A stretch of DNA of 64,000 nucleotides from Sphingomonas sp. IBVSS2 (GTDB taxonomy: Bacteria > Pseudomonadota > Alphaproteobacteria > Sphingomonadales > Sphingomonadaceae). The notes beneath the pieces were generated by a model. The model ran no database searches. It was not told where the DNA came from and saw nothing but the letters and a program-made list of their open reading frames with translations. Position 1 is the stretch's first letter. Every line of letters begins with the position of its first letter. The stretch lies in NCBI RefSeq assembly GCF_002127225.1, contig NZ_NFUR01000002.1, positions 1-64,000 on the forward strand, given 5' to 3'. Shown here in pieces: positions 23,321 through 32,436 of this stretch. Position numbers and translations under genes: made by a program.

Positions 23321-24553
23321 TCAGAGGGCCGCCTCGATCTTCGTCCGGCGCTTGGGGCTGCCCGATTTGAGTACGCCGCGGCGGAACACCCGCGCTCCCA
23401 CCGTGATGATGATCGCCACCCACAGCGCCTGCCAGCCCAGCGCGAGCAGATGTGGCCAGATCGCCGGCGCGCTCCCCGCCAGCCCGATCATCGCGAAGGG
23501 CGAGCTGAACGGGAAGACCTGCGCCGCCGTCTCGATCCAGCTGCCGGGCCGCGTCGCCGCGCCCAGCGCCAGGCCGAACATCATCATCTGGAAGATGGTG
23601 ATCGGCAGCGAGAGCATCTGCAGCTCGCGCTGGGTGGAAGTCAGCGCGCCGATGCTGAGGAACATCGCGCCGAGCAGCATGTAGGACATGGTGAAATAGG
23701 CGATGAAGAGAAAGGCATAGGCGGGCGCGCCGATCGCCGCGACGAGGCTGGGGAAGCTGCCGGCGATCTCGGGCGGGAGCAGCCTGGTGGCGTTGATGAT
23801 GATCGTCGCCCAGAACAGCACGAACAGCACTGCGGCGCCGAACATGCCGATCAGCTTGCCGAAGAACACGCTCTCCAGCGGCACCGCGGCCGCCAGTATC
23901 TCGATTACCTTGTTCGAGCGCTCCTCGGCCATGGTGCCCACGGCCTGGCCCGAGAGGAACAAGGTGAGGAAGAACATCGCGAACACGCCGATCGACGCCG
24001 CCTGGCCGCGCCCGCTGGGCGAGCCCTGGCCGCGCTTCACCACCGTCTGGGTGACGGTGCTGGCGGGGGCGGCGCTGCCCAGCTTCTGCGCGCGCAGACT
24101 CTGCTCGGCGAGCTGCGCGAGGAACTGCGCCTCGGTCCAGCCGCGGCTGGCATAGAGCACCTCCGGCTTGTCGAGCGGGCCGAAGAGCACTGCCGCGGTA
24201 TCGACCTTGTCGCTGTCGAAATAGGCGCGGGCCTGGGCGGCGGGATCGCCCGTCGGCGCCTCGATGGTGAGCGGCGGCGGCATCAGCTCGCTCTTCCTGG
24301 GGAAGAGGGTGCGCAGCTGCTTGTCGGTCTCGAGCAGCGTCGGCGCCTGGGCGGGCGGTGCGATCACCACCATCCGCATCTGCGAATCGTCGCCGACGAT
24401 CGACTGGGCGCCGATCCCGCCGACCGTGCCGAAGCCGATCATCAGCACCGGGGCGAACAGGAAGAGCAGGAAGGTGGGCGTGAACACCGTGGCGGTGAAA
24501 TCGCGGCGCGCGACCGTCAGCGCCTGGCGCAGCATGCGCGAAAACTTGCTCAC
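23321..24553 (-). CDS. ABC-2 type transporter permease (NatB-like)
   Basis: 410-residue inner-membrane subunit of an ABC exporter. One helix near the N-terminus (about 22-45) is followed by a large extracytoplasmic domain of about 140 residues, then a cluster of about five helices starting at GQAASIGVFAMFFLTLFLSG, including EERSNKVIEILAAAVPLESV, typical of NatB/YhaP-like sodium or drug exporters. The GTG start overlaps the ATPase stop (GTGA), so translation is coupled. The substrate is unknown. Confidence 0.93.
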   Translation of the reverse strand: MSKFSRMLRQALTVARRDFTATVFTPTFLLFLFAPVLMIGFGTVGGIGAQSIVGDDSQMRMVVIAPPAQAPTLLETDKQLRTLFPRKSELMPPPLTIEAPTGDPAAQARAYFDSDKVDTAAVLFGPLDKPEVLYASRGWTEAQFLAQLAEQSLRAQKLGSAAPASTVTQTVVKRGQGSPSGRGQAASIGVFAMFFLTLFLSGQAVGTMAEERSNKVIEILAAAVPLESVFFGKLIGMFGAAVLFVLFWATIIINATRLLPPEIAGSFPSLVAAIGAPAYAFLFIAYFTMSYMLLGAMFLSIGALTSTQRELQMLSLPITIFQMMMFGLALGAATRPGSWIETAAQVFPFSSPFAMIGLAGSAPAIWPHLLALGWQALWVAIIITVGARVFRRGVLKSGSPKRRTKIEAAL

Positions 24554-25476
24554 GCCGCTTCCTCCTGATCCGCAAGGGCATCCGCGCCGACGATCCGCAC
24601 AAAGGCGTCGTGCAGCCCCGGCCGCTCGATCGACAGGCCCGAGACGCCGTAGCCGCCGTCGATCAGCTTCACGAGCAGCGATTCGACGCCGCCGGCGGGC
24701 AGGGTGAAGCGCCAGCCATCGCCTTCGCGCTCGGCATCGGCGGGGAGCAGCGCGCGCGCGCCCTCGACATTGTGGTGCGGCGTATAGTGCGCCTTCATCG
24801 GCAGCGTCGCGCGGGCGTCGTTCACCGTGCCCTCGAAGCGGACCTTGCCGCCGGCGATGATCGAGAGCCGGTCGCAGAGGCGCTCGGCATGGGCCATGAC
24901 ATGGGTGGAGAAGAGGATCGTCGCGCCGCGATCGCGCTCGGCCCGGATCAGCTTCTCGAGCTTTTCCTGGTTGACCGGATCGAGGCCGGAGAAAGGCTCG
25001 TCCAGGACGAGCAGCTCGGGTTCGTGCACCACCGAGCCGAGCAGCTGGACCAGCTGCGCCATGCCCTTGGAGAGCTTGCGGATCTTCTCGTCCTTGGCAT
25101 GGCCGAGGCCGGCATTGTCGAGCAGCGCATCGGCGCGCTTGCGCCCCGTCGCCCAGGGCAGGCCGCGCAGCGCGCCCATGAAGGCGATCGCCTCGCGGCA
25201 CTTCATGTTGGGATAGAGGCCGCGCTCCTCGGGGAGATAGCCGACCAGGTCGCTGGCGTCGCGCGGATGGGATCGGCCCAGCATCGAACGGGCGCCCTCG
25301 TCCGGCTCGATGATGCCGAGCAGCATGCGCAGCGTCGTGGTCTTGCCGGCGCCGTTCGGGCCGAGCACGCCATAGACGAGCCCCTTGGGAACTGCGATGT
25401 CGACGCCGTCGACGACGCGCCGATCTCCGAAATATTTGACGAGCCCCCGGGCGCTTACGGCCAATTCGCCAGACAA
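24550..25476 (-). CDS. ABC transporter ATP-binding protein (NatA-like)
   Basis: 308-residue ATPase of the exporter. Walker A GPNGAGKTTTL (about 45-55), signature LSKGMAQLVQLL (variant of LSGGQ), Walker B LLVLDEPFSGLDP, H-loop STHVMAHAER. The roughly 80-residue C-terminal extension after the ATPase core is common in NatA-like subunits. No ATG is in a sensible place: the TTG at 25476 has GGAG 8 bases upstream and is my choice; another TTG 12 bases downstream is possible. First gene of the pair. Confidence 0.92.
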   Translation of the reverse strand: MSGELAVSARGLVKYFGDRRVVDGVDIAVPKGLVYGVLGPNGAGKTTTLRMLLGIIEPDEGARSMLGRSHPRDASDLVGYLPEERGLYPNMKCREAIAFMGALRGLPWATGRKRADALLDNAGLGHAKDEKIRKLSKGMAQLVQLLGSVVHEPELLVLDEPFSGLDPVNQEKLEKLIRAERDRGATILFSTHVMAHAERLCDRLSIIAGGKVRFEGTVNDARATLPMKAHYTPHHNVEGARALLPADAEREGDGWRFTLPAGGVESLLVKLIDGGYGVSGLSIERPGLHDAFVRIVGADALADQEEAA

Positions 25477-25513
25477 AAGAGTGTCTCCATCAGTGTCTCG
25501 GCCACGCCGAGGA

Positions 25514-25593
25514 CGGCACCAGCCCGCTCCCCCACCCGGCCACCCAACGGCAGTATTCCATGGGTGGCCGGGTGGGGGAGCGGGCTGGTGCCG
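25514..25593. repeat. 33-bp perfect inverted repeat (stable hairpin)
   Basis: Arms 25514-25546 and 25561-25593 are perfectly complementary over 33 bp (starting CGGCACCAGCCCGCTCCCCC), with a 14-nt loop. It fills most of the space between the divergent ABC ATPase and queG genes. I see no second copy in the window. It differs from families A-C, and could be a small non-autonomous element or a regulatory cruciform/hairpin. Confidence 0.9.
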
Positions 25594-25623
25594 TAAACCA
25601 CCAAAACGTGGTAGCGGGTCCGC

Positions 25624-26691
25624 GTGGAACAGCACAAGCCACTGGAAGCACGAATAAAGGCCAAAGCGGCGGAAATCGGGTTCGCCGATTGCGGGATCGC
25701 GCGCGCCGATGCCGCGCCGAAGACCGCCGAGCGGCTGCGCCAGTGGCTGGAGGAAGGCCGCCACGGCTCGATGCTCTGGATGGAGGAGCGCGCGCACCAC
25801 CGCGAGCGCCCGGCCGGGCTGTGGCCCGAGGTGCGGTCGGTGATCTCGCTGGGCATGAGCTATGCGCCGCGCACCGATCCGCTCGCGCTGGCGGGGGAGG
25901 GTGAGGTGGGCCGCATCTCCACCTATGCCCAGGGCGCCGACTATCACGACGTGATGAAGCGGCGGCTGAAGGAGCTGGGCCGCTGGCTGGTCGGCGCCGC
26001 GCCCGGCGCGGAACTCAAGGTTTTTGTCGATACCGCGCCGGTGATGGAAAAGCCGCTGGCCGAGGCGGCGGGACTGGGCTGGCAGGGCAAGCACACCAAC
26101 CTGGTGAGCCGCACCCATGGCAGCTGGCTGTTCCTCGGCGCGATCTACACCACGCTGGAACTGGCGCCCGATGCGCCGGTGCGCACCACGTGCGGCAGCT
26201 GCGATGCCTGCCAGACGGCCTGCCCGACCGATGCGTTCCCGGCACCCTATCGGCTCGATGCGCGGCGCTGCATCTCGTACCTGACGATCGAACACAAGGG
26301 GCCGATCCCCGAGGAATTCCGCACCGGGATCGGCAATCGCATCTATGGCTGCGACGATTGCCTGGCGGTGTGCCCCTGGAACAAGTTCGCGCGCGCGGCC
26401 CAGGCGAACCTGGCCTTCGCGCCGCGCGCGGAGCTGACCGTGCCGGCGCTGGCGGACCTGCTCGCGCTCGACGATGCGGGGTTCCGCGAGGTGTTTTCCG
26501 GCTCGCCGATCAAGCGGATAGGGCGCGACCGGATGATGCGCAACTGCCTGATCGCGGCCGGCAACAGCGGCAGCGCGGCGCTGATCGCGCCGGTGCGGGC
26601 GCTGCTCGACGATCCTGACGAGACGGTGCGCGAGGCGGCGGGCTGGGCGCTGGGCCGCTTAAGTCCCCCTTCCGCTTGCGGGAGGGGTTAG
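25624..26691 (+). CDS. queG: Epoxyqueuosine reductase QueG
   Basis: 355-residue iron-sulfur, cobalamin-dependent enzyme that reduces epoxyqueuosine to queuosine in tRNA, the last step of the pathway. Two [4Fe-4S] clusters are marked by [16 protein letters not shown] and [14 protein letters not shown], with the flanking cysteines in RRCISY and around. A HEAT-like tail ends the protein ([18 protein letters not shown]). GTG start. The last residues SPPSACGRG and the stop are encoded by the arm of a family C repeat. Tgt and QueA, the partner enzymes, are at 53774 and 59774. Confidence 0.95.
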   Translation: MEQHKPLEARIKAKAAEIGFADCGIARADAAPKTAERLRQWLEEGRHGSMLWMEERAHHRERPAGLWPEVRSVISLGMSYAPRTDPLALAGEGEVGRISTYAQGADYHDVMKRRLKELGRWLVGAAPGAELKVFVDTAPVMEKPLAEAAGLGWQGKHTNLVSRTHGSWLFLGAIYTTLELAPDAPVRTTCGSCDACQTACPTDAFPAPYRLDARRCISYLTIEHKGPIPEEFRTGIGNRIYGCDDCLAVCPWNKFARAAQANLAFAPRAELTVPALADLLALDDAGFREVFSGSPIKRIGRDRMMRNCLIAAGNSGSAALIAPVRALLDDPDETVREAAGWALGRLSPPSACGRG

Positions 26692-26769
26692 GGGAGGGCA
26701 TGTCCTCCCCCGCCGCGTCCGGAAATACTATAGCCCCTCCCCCGACCCCTCCCGCAAGCGGAAGGGGAG
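26664..26769. repeat. Interspersed palindromic repeat, family C (copy 1)
   Basis: Begins CCCCCTTCCGCTTGCGGGAG and ends with the complementary CTCCCGCAAGCGGAAGGGGA, around a variable centre starting GGTTAGGGGAGGGCATGTCC. Copy 2 is at 32325-32432. The left arm overlaps the end of queG and supplies its stop codon. Confidence 0.88.
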
Positions 26770-26776
26770 AGGAAGC

Positions 26777-27172
26777 TCACCGTCCGCCGGGTCGTCCGCC
26801 GCTCAGTGCGGCCACGCAGCTCGCCTCGTCGATCGGGCGGCCGTCGCGCTGGCGGGCGTCGATATGCGTCACCACCGGCTCGCCGCGTTTCTGGGGATAG
26901 AGATAGGTGTCGAGCACGCAGATCGGCCCGGCGAACTGGAGCTTGCGGGCGGTGCCTTCGCTCATGTCGAGCTGGGGCTTGCCGAAGCGCGCGATCAGCC
27001 CGGGCGCGGTGGCGCCCCGCAGCGCGCCGATATTGCCCGGCAGCGGCGCCGCCGGGCCCGGCGCGGGCCGGGCGCTCGGCACCGGGACATAGCCGGCGCG
27101 CGGCGGCGGGATCACGCCGCCTTCGCTACAGGCGCCCAGCGCCAGCATACCGATCAGGATGAGTCTCTTCAT
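26777..27172 (-). CDS. Small lipoprotein of unknown function
   Basis: 131-residue protein with a lipoprotein signal (MKRLILIGMLALGACSEGG, lipidated Cys15) followed by a Pro-rich stretch (PPPRAGYVPVPSARPAPGP). The core IARFGKPQLDMSEGTARKLQ, CVLDTYLYPQ and HIDARQRDGRPIDEASCVAA looks conserved, with two cysteines, but I recognise no domain. The start overlaps the EI24 gene stop (ATGA), so it is the second gene of a two-gene operon. The location is probably a membrane facing the periplasm. Confidence 0.82.
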   Translation of the reverse strand: MKRLILIGMLALGACSEGGVIPPPRAGYVPVPSARPAPGPAAPLPGNIGALRGATAPGLIARFGKPQLDMSEGTARKLQFAGPICVLDTYLYPQKRGEPVVTHIDARQRDGRPIDEASCVAALSGGRPGGR

Positions 27173-27861
27173 GCCCGCCTCCCGCGGTGGAATGCATGGG
27201 TGGCCATCGCGGCTCCGAGCACCGGGGCGACCAGGTTCAAAATCGGGACGAGGAACAGCCCGGTGCCCGCCGCGCCCAGCGCGAAGCGGCCGATGCCGGT
27301 GCGCCGCCGCCAGCCGCGCAGCTCGTCGCGCCGCATGTGCCGCGCCGCGACCATGTCGCCCAGGTCGCGGCCGAGCAGCCAGCTGTTGACCAGGAAGAAG
27401 GCCAGCGCCGTGCCCACGCCGGTGACGAGCAGGACCAGGTAGAGCGGCGAGAGCAGCAGGTTCACGCCGATCAGCCGCAGCGCCGAGCCCAGGCCCATCG
27501 CCAGCGCGCGGCCAAAGGGCAGGTCGTGCGCCTGGGCATGGGCGCCGGGATAGTGTTTCTTCTCCACTGCGGCGACCACTTCGTCGGCGAAGATGCCGAT
27601 CACCGCCACCGCGATGGCGCGGAACATCAGCCAATGGGCGACGAGCACGATCAGGATGGTGGCGATGTCGGCAAAGGCGTCCGAGCCGCTCCAGCCCCCC
27701 AGCCATGCCGCGATCCCGTCGGCCAGCGCATGCATGCCGAACCACAGGCCGACGCTCGCCGCGGCGAACAGCACCAATGTCAGGATCACGGACTTGACGA
27801 AGACAGCCAGTATCGGCCGGTCGAACAGCTGGCCCAGCGACAGGAAGAAGGCCTGAATCAT
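27169..27861 (-). CDS. EI24-domain (CysZ-like) membrane protein
   Basis: 230-residue inner-membrane protein of the EI24/CysZ superfamily; CysZ imports sulfate, but other members have unknown roles. Long hydrophobic helices lie at about 15-45, 62-92, 125-160 and 195-222, and the motif region PLYLVLLVTGVGTALAFFLV followed by NSWLLGRDLGDMVAARHM is typical. No sulfate-assimilation gene is adjacent, so I do not call it CysZ. Divergent from the kinase gene; the lipoprotein follows with ATGA overlap. Confidence 0.87.
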   Translation of the reverse strand: MIQAFFLSLGQLFDRPILAVFVKSVILTLVLFAAASVGLWFGMHALADGIAAWLGGWSGSDAFADIATILIVLVAHWLMFRAIAVAVIGIFADEVVAAVEKKHYPGAHAQAHDLPFGRALAMGLGSALRLIGVNLLLSPLYLVLLVTGVGTALAFFLVNSWLLGRDLGDMVAARHMRRDELRGWRRRTGIGRFALGAAGTGLFLVPILNLVAPVLGAAMATHAFHRGRRA

Positions 27862-27917
27862 TGCATCCTCTATTGCCCGCCACTAGGGCGTCCGCGCAAT
27901 CTTTTTGGAGCACCAGT

Positions 27918-28916
27918 TTGACCAGCCCGACTTATGACGTCGTCGCCATCGGCAACGCGATCGTCGACATCCTCGCCCAGGCCGAGGACAGCTTCATCGA
28001 GGAGATCGGCGTCGCCAAGGGCTCGATGCAGCTCATCTTCTCGCCCGAGGACGCTGACGCGCTCTATGCCCGGATGGGCCCGGGCCGCGAGATCTCGGGC
28101 GGTTCGGCGGCGAACACCGTGGCGGGCATCGCCGCGCTGGGCGGCAGGACCGCGTTCATCGGCCAGGTGGCCGACGACCAGCTGGGCCAGGTCTTCGCGC
28201 ACGATATCCGCGCCGCCGGCGTCGATTTCGACACCGCCGTGCGCCCCGGCCAGCCCAGCACCGCCCGCTGCCTGATCTTCGTCACGCCCGATGGGCAGCG
28301 CACGATGAACACGTTCCTCGGCGCCTCGCAGTTCCTGCCGGCCGCCGCGCTCGACGAGGAACTGATCGCCAATGGCGCGATCCTCTATCTCGAGGGCTAT
28401 CTGTGGGACCCCGAGGAGCCGCGCGCCGCGATGCGCAAGGCGATCGAGATCGCCCGCGCCGCCGGCCGCAAGGTGGCCTTCACCCTGTCCGACGTGTTCT
28501 GCATCTCGCGCCATGGCGACGATTTCCGCAAGCTGATCGAGGGCGGGATGATCGACATCCTGTTCGCCAACGAGAACGAGCTGCTGGCGCTGTGCGAGCG
28601 CGAGGAGTTCGAGGCGGCGGTGCAGCACCTGCACGGCAAGGTGCCGGTGCTGGTCGTCACGCGCAGCGAGAAGGGCGCGATCGCGCTGGTCGGCGGCGAG
28701 CGGGTCGAGGTTCCGGCCGAGCCGATCGCCCGGCTGGTCGACACCACCGGCGCGGGCGACATGTTCGCGGCCGGCTTCCTCCATGGCCAGGCCCAGGGCC
28801 GCTCGGTGCGGGATTCGCTGCGCCTGGGCGCGCTCTGCGCCGCGGAGATCATCCAGCATTACGGCGCCCGCGCCGAGGTGGACCTGAAGGAACTGGCGGC
28901 CGAGAAACTGGCCTGA
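27918..28916 (+). CDS. PfkB-family carbohydrate/adenosine kinase
   Basis: 332-residue cytoplasmic kinase of the ribokinase/PfkB family, closest in style to bacterial adenosine kinases. Substrate-side glycines occur in SGGSAANTVAGIAALGG, and the catalytic/anion-hole motif is VDTTGAGDMFAAGFLHG (Asp is the base). I chose the TTG at 27918 because GGAG lies 7 bases upstream and the family opens with TYDVVAIGNAIVDILA. The start region is close to the divergent EI24 gene. A repeat and a strong terminator follow. Confidence 0.9.
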   Translation: MTSPTYDVVAIGNAIVDILAQAEDSFIEEIGVAKGSMQLIFSPEDADALYARMGPGREISGGSAANTVAGIAALGGRTAFIGQVADDQLGQVFAHDIRAAGVDFDTAVRPGQPSTARCLIFVTPDGQRTMNTFLGASQFLPAAALDEELIANGAILYLEGYLWDPEEPRAAMRKAIEIARAAGRKVAFTLSDVFCISRHGDDFRKLIEGGMIDILFANENELLALCEREEFEAAVQHLHGKVPVLVVTRSEKGAIALVGGERVEVPAEPIARLVDTTGAGDMFAAGFLHGQAQGRSVRDSLRLGALCAAEIIQHYGARAEVDLKELAAEKLA

Positions 28917-28934
28917 GCCCAAGCCGTCACCCCG

Positions 28935-28996
28935 GCGGAAGCCGGGGTTTCGTGCGGCTCCTGTCCCGCGCCTTCGCCCGGGATCCCGGCTTCCGC
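28935..28996. repeat. Inverted-repeat element after the kinase gene
   Basis: GCGGAAGCCGGG (28935-28946) and CCCGGCTTCCGC (28985-28996) are perfect 12-bp arms about 38 bases apart. It is distinct from families A-C and lies just before the terminator. Confidence 0.65.
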
Positions 28997-29005
28997 AAAG
29001 ATAGG

Positions 29006-29039
29006 AAAAGGGCCGGAGGATCGCTCCTCCGGCCCTTTT
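29006..29039. terminator. Strong bidirectional Rho-independent terminator
   Basis: A perfect 15-bp stem (29006-29020 with 29025-29039, loop TCGC) is flanked by an A run on the left and TTTTT on the right. It therefore serves both the kinase gene and the convergent permease gene. Confidence 0.92.
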
Positions 29040-29062
29040 TCTTTTGCCTGGAAACGGCGCCC

Positions 29063-30604
29063 TCAGCGGGTGCCGGGCACCGGCGGGTCCAGCTCGTCAT
29101 AGGCCTCGGGCTCGTGCACGTCGACGATCCCGCGGCCGACATGGCTGCGCGAGCGGCTATAGCCGAAATAGACGAGCAGGCCGATCACTGCCCAGGACAG
29201 GAAGAGGATGATGCTCTTGTGGTCCAGGCTGATGAACAGATAGAGGCAGCCCAGGATCGCGATCGGCGCCGTCAGGAACACGAACGGCGTCTTGAACGGG
29301 CGCTTGCGGTCCGGATCGGTCTTGCGGATCACCATCACCGCGATCGACACCGCGGCGAACGCGAACAACGTGCCCGAATTCGAGATGTTGGCGAGCTGGC
29401 CAACCGGGAAGAAGGCGGCGAACAGCGCCACCGCCACGCCGGTGATGATCGTGATCACGTGCGGCGTGTTGAAGCGCGGGTGGATCTTCGAGAAGGCGGC
29501 GGGGAGCAGGCCGTCGCGGCTCATCACGAAGAAGATGCGGGTCTGGCCGAACATCATCATCAGGATGACCGAGGGCAGCGCCAGGCCGGCGGCGAGGCCG
29601 AGCAGGTTGCCGATCTGCGGCCAGCCGATCTCGCGCAGGGTGAAGGCCAGCGCCTCCTTCGAGCAGACCACGTCCTTGAAGCCTTCGGCGGCGCGGGTGG
29701 CGCACTGGGCGGCGAGTTCGCGGCTGCCCGGCTCGAGCGCATGGCCGGCGGCGTCCATCACCGGCTGGGTGCTGAGGCCCGGCGCGCCGATCACGCCGGC
29801 GGCGACGAGCAGGTAGAAGATGGTGCAGATGGCGAGCGAACCGATCAGGCCGATCGGCATGTTGCGCTGCGGGTTCTTGGTCTCCTCGGCCGCGGTGGAG
29901 ACCGCGTCGAAGCCGACATAGGCGAAGAAGATCGACGCCGCCGCCATCGAGACGCCGATGAAGCCGGTGGGCGCGAAGGGCGAGAACTGCGCGCTGTTCA
30001 TCACCGGCACGGCCAGCACGATGAACGCGGTGAGCGCCGTGATCTTGATCGCGACCAGGATGGCGTTGACCGTGGCGCTCTCCTTGGTGCCGATCACCAG
30101 CAGCCAGGTGACCAGGCCGGCGATCAGCATCGCGGGCAGGTTGATCAGTCCGCCGTCGAACGGCCCGGTGACCAGCGTTTGGGGTATGTTTATGTGGAAG
30201 CTGTGCTCGATCAGGCCGACGACATAGCCGGACCAGCCGACCGAGACCGCCCCCGCGGCCACGGCATATTCGAGGATCAGCGCCCAGCCGACCATCCAGG
30301 CGATCAGCTCGCCCATCACGGCATAGCTATAGGTATAGGCCGAGCCCGAGACCGGGACCATCGCGGCCATCTCGGCATAGCAGAGCGCCGCGAAGGCGCA
30401 GACCACGCCGGCGATGATGAAGCTCACCATCATGCCGGGGCCCGCGCGCTGGGCGGCTTCGGCGGTGAGAACGAAAATGCCGGTGCCGATCACCGCGCCG
30501 ATGCCGAGCATGGTGAGCTGGAAAGCCCCCAGCGAACGGTGGAGCGATTTTTTCTCGGCAGTGGCGAGGATGGCATCGAGTGGCTTTACGCGCCCGAAGA
30601 TCAT
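29063..30604 (-). CDS. APC-superfamily amino-acid permease (cationic amino acid transporter-like)
   Basis: 513-residue inner-membrane amino-acid transporter with about 12 helices. The substrate-binding first helix carries the unwound motif TMLGIGAVIGTGIFVLT, and ASIFFAYVGFDAVSTAAEET (TM6 region) is characteristic of the CAT/YfnA group. A loop of about 50 residues around ALEPGSRELAAQCATRAAEG is an extra-cytoplasmic insertion seen in some CAT-type members. Substrate probably cationic or branched amino acids, but not certain. It is transcribed alone, ending at the terminator at 29006. Confidence 0.93.
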   Translation of the reverse strand: MIFGRVKPLDAILATAEKKSLHRSLGAFQLTMLGIGAVIGTGIFVLTAEAAQRAGPGMMVSFIIAGVVCAFAALCYAEMAAMVPVSGSAYTYSYAVMGELIAWMVGWALILEYAVAAGAVSVGWSGYVVGLIEHSFHINIPQTLVTGPFDGGLINLPAMLIAGLVTWLLVIGTKESATVNAILVAIKITALTAFIVLAVPVMNSAQFSPFAPTGFIGVSMAAASIFFAYVGFDAVSTAAEETKNPQRNMPIGLIGSLAICTIFYLLVAAGVIGAPGLSTQPVMDAAGHALEPGSRELAAQCATRAAEGFKDVVCSKEALAFTLREIGWPQIGNLLGLAAGLALPSVILMMMFGQTRIFFVMSRDGLLPAAFSKIHPRFNTPHVITIITGVAVALFAAFFPVGQLANISNSGTLFAFAAVSIAVMVIRKTDPDRKRPFKTPFVFLTAPIAILGCLYLFISLDHKSIILFLSWAVIGLLVYFGYSRSRSHVGRGIVDVHEPEAYDELDPPVPGTR

Positions 30605-30814
30605 TGGATGGTCCCCTCAACGGCGGTTTGTCCCGCCGCCCCTTTTGGATGAAAGCGCGGAGCCTAGCCGCAAAACCGGGGGAGGCAATCCTTTAGTGGC
30701 GCAAAGCGGCGAGTCGTGCGGCCCGGCGATCGTGGAAGTCCACAAAGTTATTGCTGTGCGGCCCCCCGGTTCCGGTATCCCCGCGCCGGCCCTTCGTGAA
30801 GGCCGCGATTCGGC

Positions 30815-31144
30815 TCAATGCGCCGCCGCCCGGGAGAACAGGTTCATCACCAGCACGCCGGCGATGATCAGGGCCATGCCGAGGATCGCCGGCAGGTCGA
30901 GCTTCTGGCCCTGGAATGCCCAGGCGATCGCCGCGATCAGCACGATGCCGACGCCGGACCAGATCGCATAGGCGATGCCGGTGGGAATCTCGCGTAGGGT
31001 GAGCGAGAGGAAATAAAAGGCGATCGCATAGCCGAGGATGGTGACCGCCGAAGGGACGAGCCGGGTGAACCCCTCGGACTGTTTCATGAACGAGGTCGCG
31101 GTGACTTCGGCGACGATCGCGACGGCGAGGTTGAGATAGCGCAT
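30815..31144 (-). CDS. Small multidrug resistance (SMR/EmrE-like) exporter
   Basis: 109-residue, four-helix inner-membrane protein that exports cationic compounds as a dimer in exchange for protons. The essential glutamate is E13 ([13 protein letters not shown]), and the [10 protein letters not shown] segment with its tryptophan and GxG matches EmrE/QacE-type members rather than the SugE/Gdx guanidinium group, though this distinction is tentative. The ribosome site is weak. It precedes a non-coding stretch before the permease and follows MgtC by 53 bases. Confidence 0.92.
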   Translation of the reverse strand: MRYLNLAVAIVAEVTATSFMKQSEGFTRLVPSAVTILGYAIAFYFLSLTLREIPTGIAYAIWSGVGIVLIAAIAWAFQGQKLDLPAILGMALIIAGVLVMNLFSRAAAH

Positions 31145-31197
31145 GGCGGCGAGGCAAGCAGGTGGCGGCGCCCTTGGCAAGCGCGCCGGTCCGCCGG

Positions 31198-31914
31198 TCA
31201 GTCGTGGGTCTGCACTTCCCAGGTGGCGTGCTGCACGGCATGCGTCTTGGCCAGGTGCGCGACGATCGCATCCAGATCGGCATCGGCCGCCCCGGTGCTG
31301 ACCAGCGTCGCCCGGATCTCGACCAGTTCCTCCGATCGCTCGGAGATCTCGGTATCGGCCACGGGATAGCGCATCAGCTCCAGGTGATCGACGAGCAGGT
31401 CGCGCAGCGCCGGCGCATCGGCCGGATCGGTGGTGAGGATGACCGAATAGGTCGCCTCCAGCGTGCCGCCGGCCAGCGGGATGCGGTTGATCGCGTTGAC
31501 GACGGGCCGCAACAGGGTGTTGCCGGCCACCACGAAGACGGTGAGCGTCGCTGCCTCCGCCGCCATGTCGGTGCCGGCACAGGCGCCTACCGCCGCGGAG
31601 CACCAGAGCGTGGCGGCGGTATTGAGGCCGCGGACGTTCATCCCCTCCTTCATGATCACGCCCGCGCCGAGGAAGCCGATCCCCGAGACGACATAGGCGA
31701 TCACCCGCACCGCCTCGACATCGCCGGCAAGCTTCTGGGCGAGGTCGACGAACGCCGCCGCGCCGAGCGCGACGAGCGCGTTGGTGCGCAGCCCGGCGGT
31801 GCGCTGGCGATATTGGCGCTCGGCGCCGATCAGCGCGCCCAGCACCAGCGCGAGCGCATAGCTGACCAGCGTGTCGAGATAGGAAGCGAGATGGAAAGTG
31901 TGCTGGAAGTGCAT
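31198..31914 (-). CDS. MgtC/SapB family membrane protein
   Basis: 238-residue inner-membrane protein. The N-terminal MgtC domain has about five helices with [33 protein letters not shown] and [14 protein letters not shown]; the C-terminal cytosolic domain (about 155-238, [14 protein letters not shown]) looks ACT-like. MgtC proteins modulate magnesium starvation responses and ATP synthase in pathogens; the role in free-living bacteria is uncertain. GGGGAG precedes the ATG. No Mg2+ leader is evident. Confidence 0.92.
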   Translation of the reverse strand: MHFQHTFHLASYLDTLVSYALALVLGALIGAERQYRQRTAGLRTNALVALGAAAFVDLAQKLAGDVEAVRVIAYVVSGIGFLGAGVIMKEGMNVRGLNTAATLWCSAAVGACAGTDMAAEAATLTVFVVAGNTLLRPVVNAINRIPLAGGTLEATYSVILTTDPADAPALRDLLVDHLELMRYPVADTEISERSEELVEIRATLVSTGAADADLDAIVAHLAKTHAVQHATWEVQTHD

Positions 31915-31941
31915 GACGCTCCCCGGATCCGGCGGTTTCGG

Positions 31942-32319
31942 CTAGCGGGCCAGCATCGGGCCGAGCGGCTTGCCGGCGAAGATGTGGACATGGAGATGCG
32001 GCACCTCCTGATGCGCGTCGAGCCCGGTATTGGCGAGCAGGCGATAGCCCGGCGCCACGAACCCTGCCTCGCGCGCGACCTGGCCGACCGCGCGGACGAA
32101 GCCGGCGATCTCCGCTTCGCTCGCCCGGGCGGAGAAATCGTCCCACGAGACATAGGCGCCCTTGGGAATCACCAGCACATGGTGCGGCGCCTGCGGATTG
32201 ATGTCGTGAAAGGCGAGGGCGAACGCGTCCTCGAACACCTTTCGCGACGGGATCTCGCCGCGCAGGATCTTCGCGAAGACGTTCTGGTCGTCATAGGACT
32301 GGGTGGCGTCGATGGGCAT
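31942..32319 (-). CDS. HIT family nucleotide-binding protein
   Basis: 125-residue HINT-like histidine-triad protein, which hydrolyse nucleoside phosphoramidates or similar. The triad is HLHVHIF near the C-terminus ([16 protein letters not shown]), and the N-terminal [20 protein letters not shown] matches HINT. The start at 32319 is preceded by AGGGGA, which belongs to the arm of the family C repeat just upstream, so the repeat probably provides the ribosome site. It follows hisE, a neighbourhood common in alphaproteobacteria. Confidence 0.94.
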   Translation of the reverse strand: MPIDATQSYDDQNVFAKILRGEIPSRKVFEDAFALAFHDINPQAPHHVLVIPKGAYVSWDDFSARASEAEIAGFVRAVGQVAREAGFVAPGYRLLANTGLDAHQEVPHLHVHIFAGKPLGPMLAR

Positions 32320-32324
32320 CTTGT

Positions 32325-32432
32325 TCCCCTTCCGCTTGCGGGAGGGGTTAGGGGAGGGGATGTCCTCCCACCCGTCGCGCGGTCTCGGGGTGCACATGCC
32401 CTCCCCCGGCCCCTCCCGCAAGCGGAAGGGGA
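32325..32432. repeat. Interspersed palindromic repeat, family C (copy 2)
   Basis: Starts TCCCCTTCCGCTTGCGGGAG and ends CTCCCGCAAGCGGAAGGGGA, the same complementary arms as copy 1, with the shared inner segment GGGGTTAGGGGAGGGGATGTCC-like. It fills the gap between hisE and the HIT gene. Confidence 0.88.
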
Positions 32433-32436
32433 GCGC

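Noticed and set aside
25624..26691. QueG frame extension read as an unusual C-terminal domain
   Set aside because: The last residues are encoded by a family C repeat arm, so they are a by-product of insertion, not a domain.
28403..30652. Long plus-strand open frame across the permease gene
   Set aside because: It runs antisense to a clear APC permease, crosses a strong terminator, and has low-complexity composition; a shadow frame.
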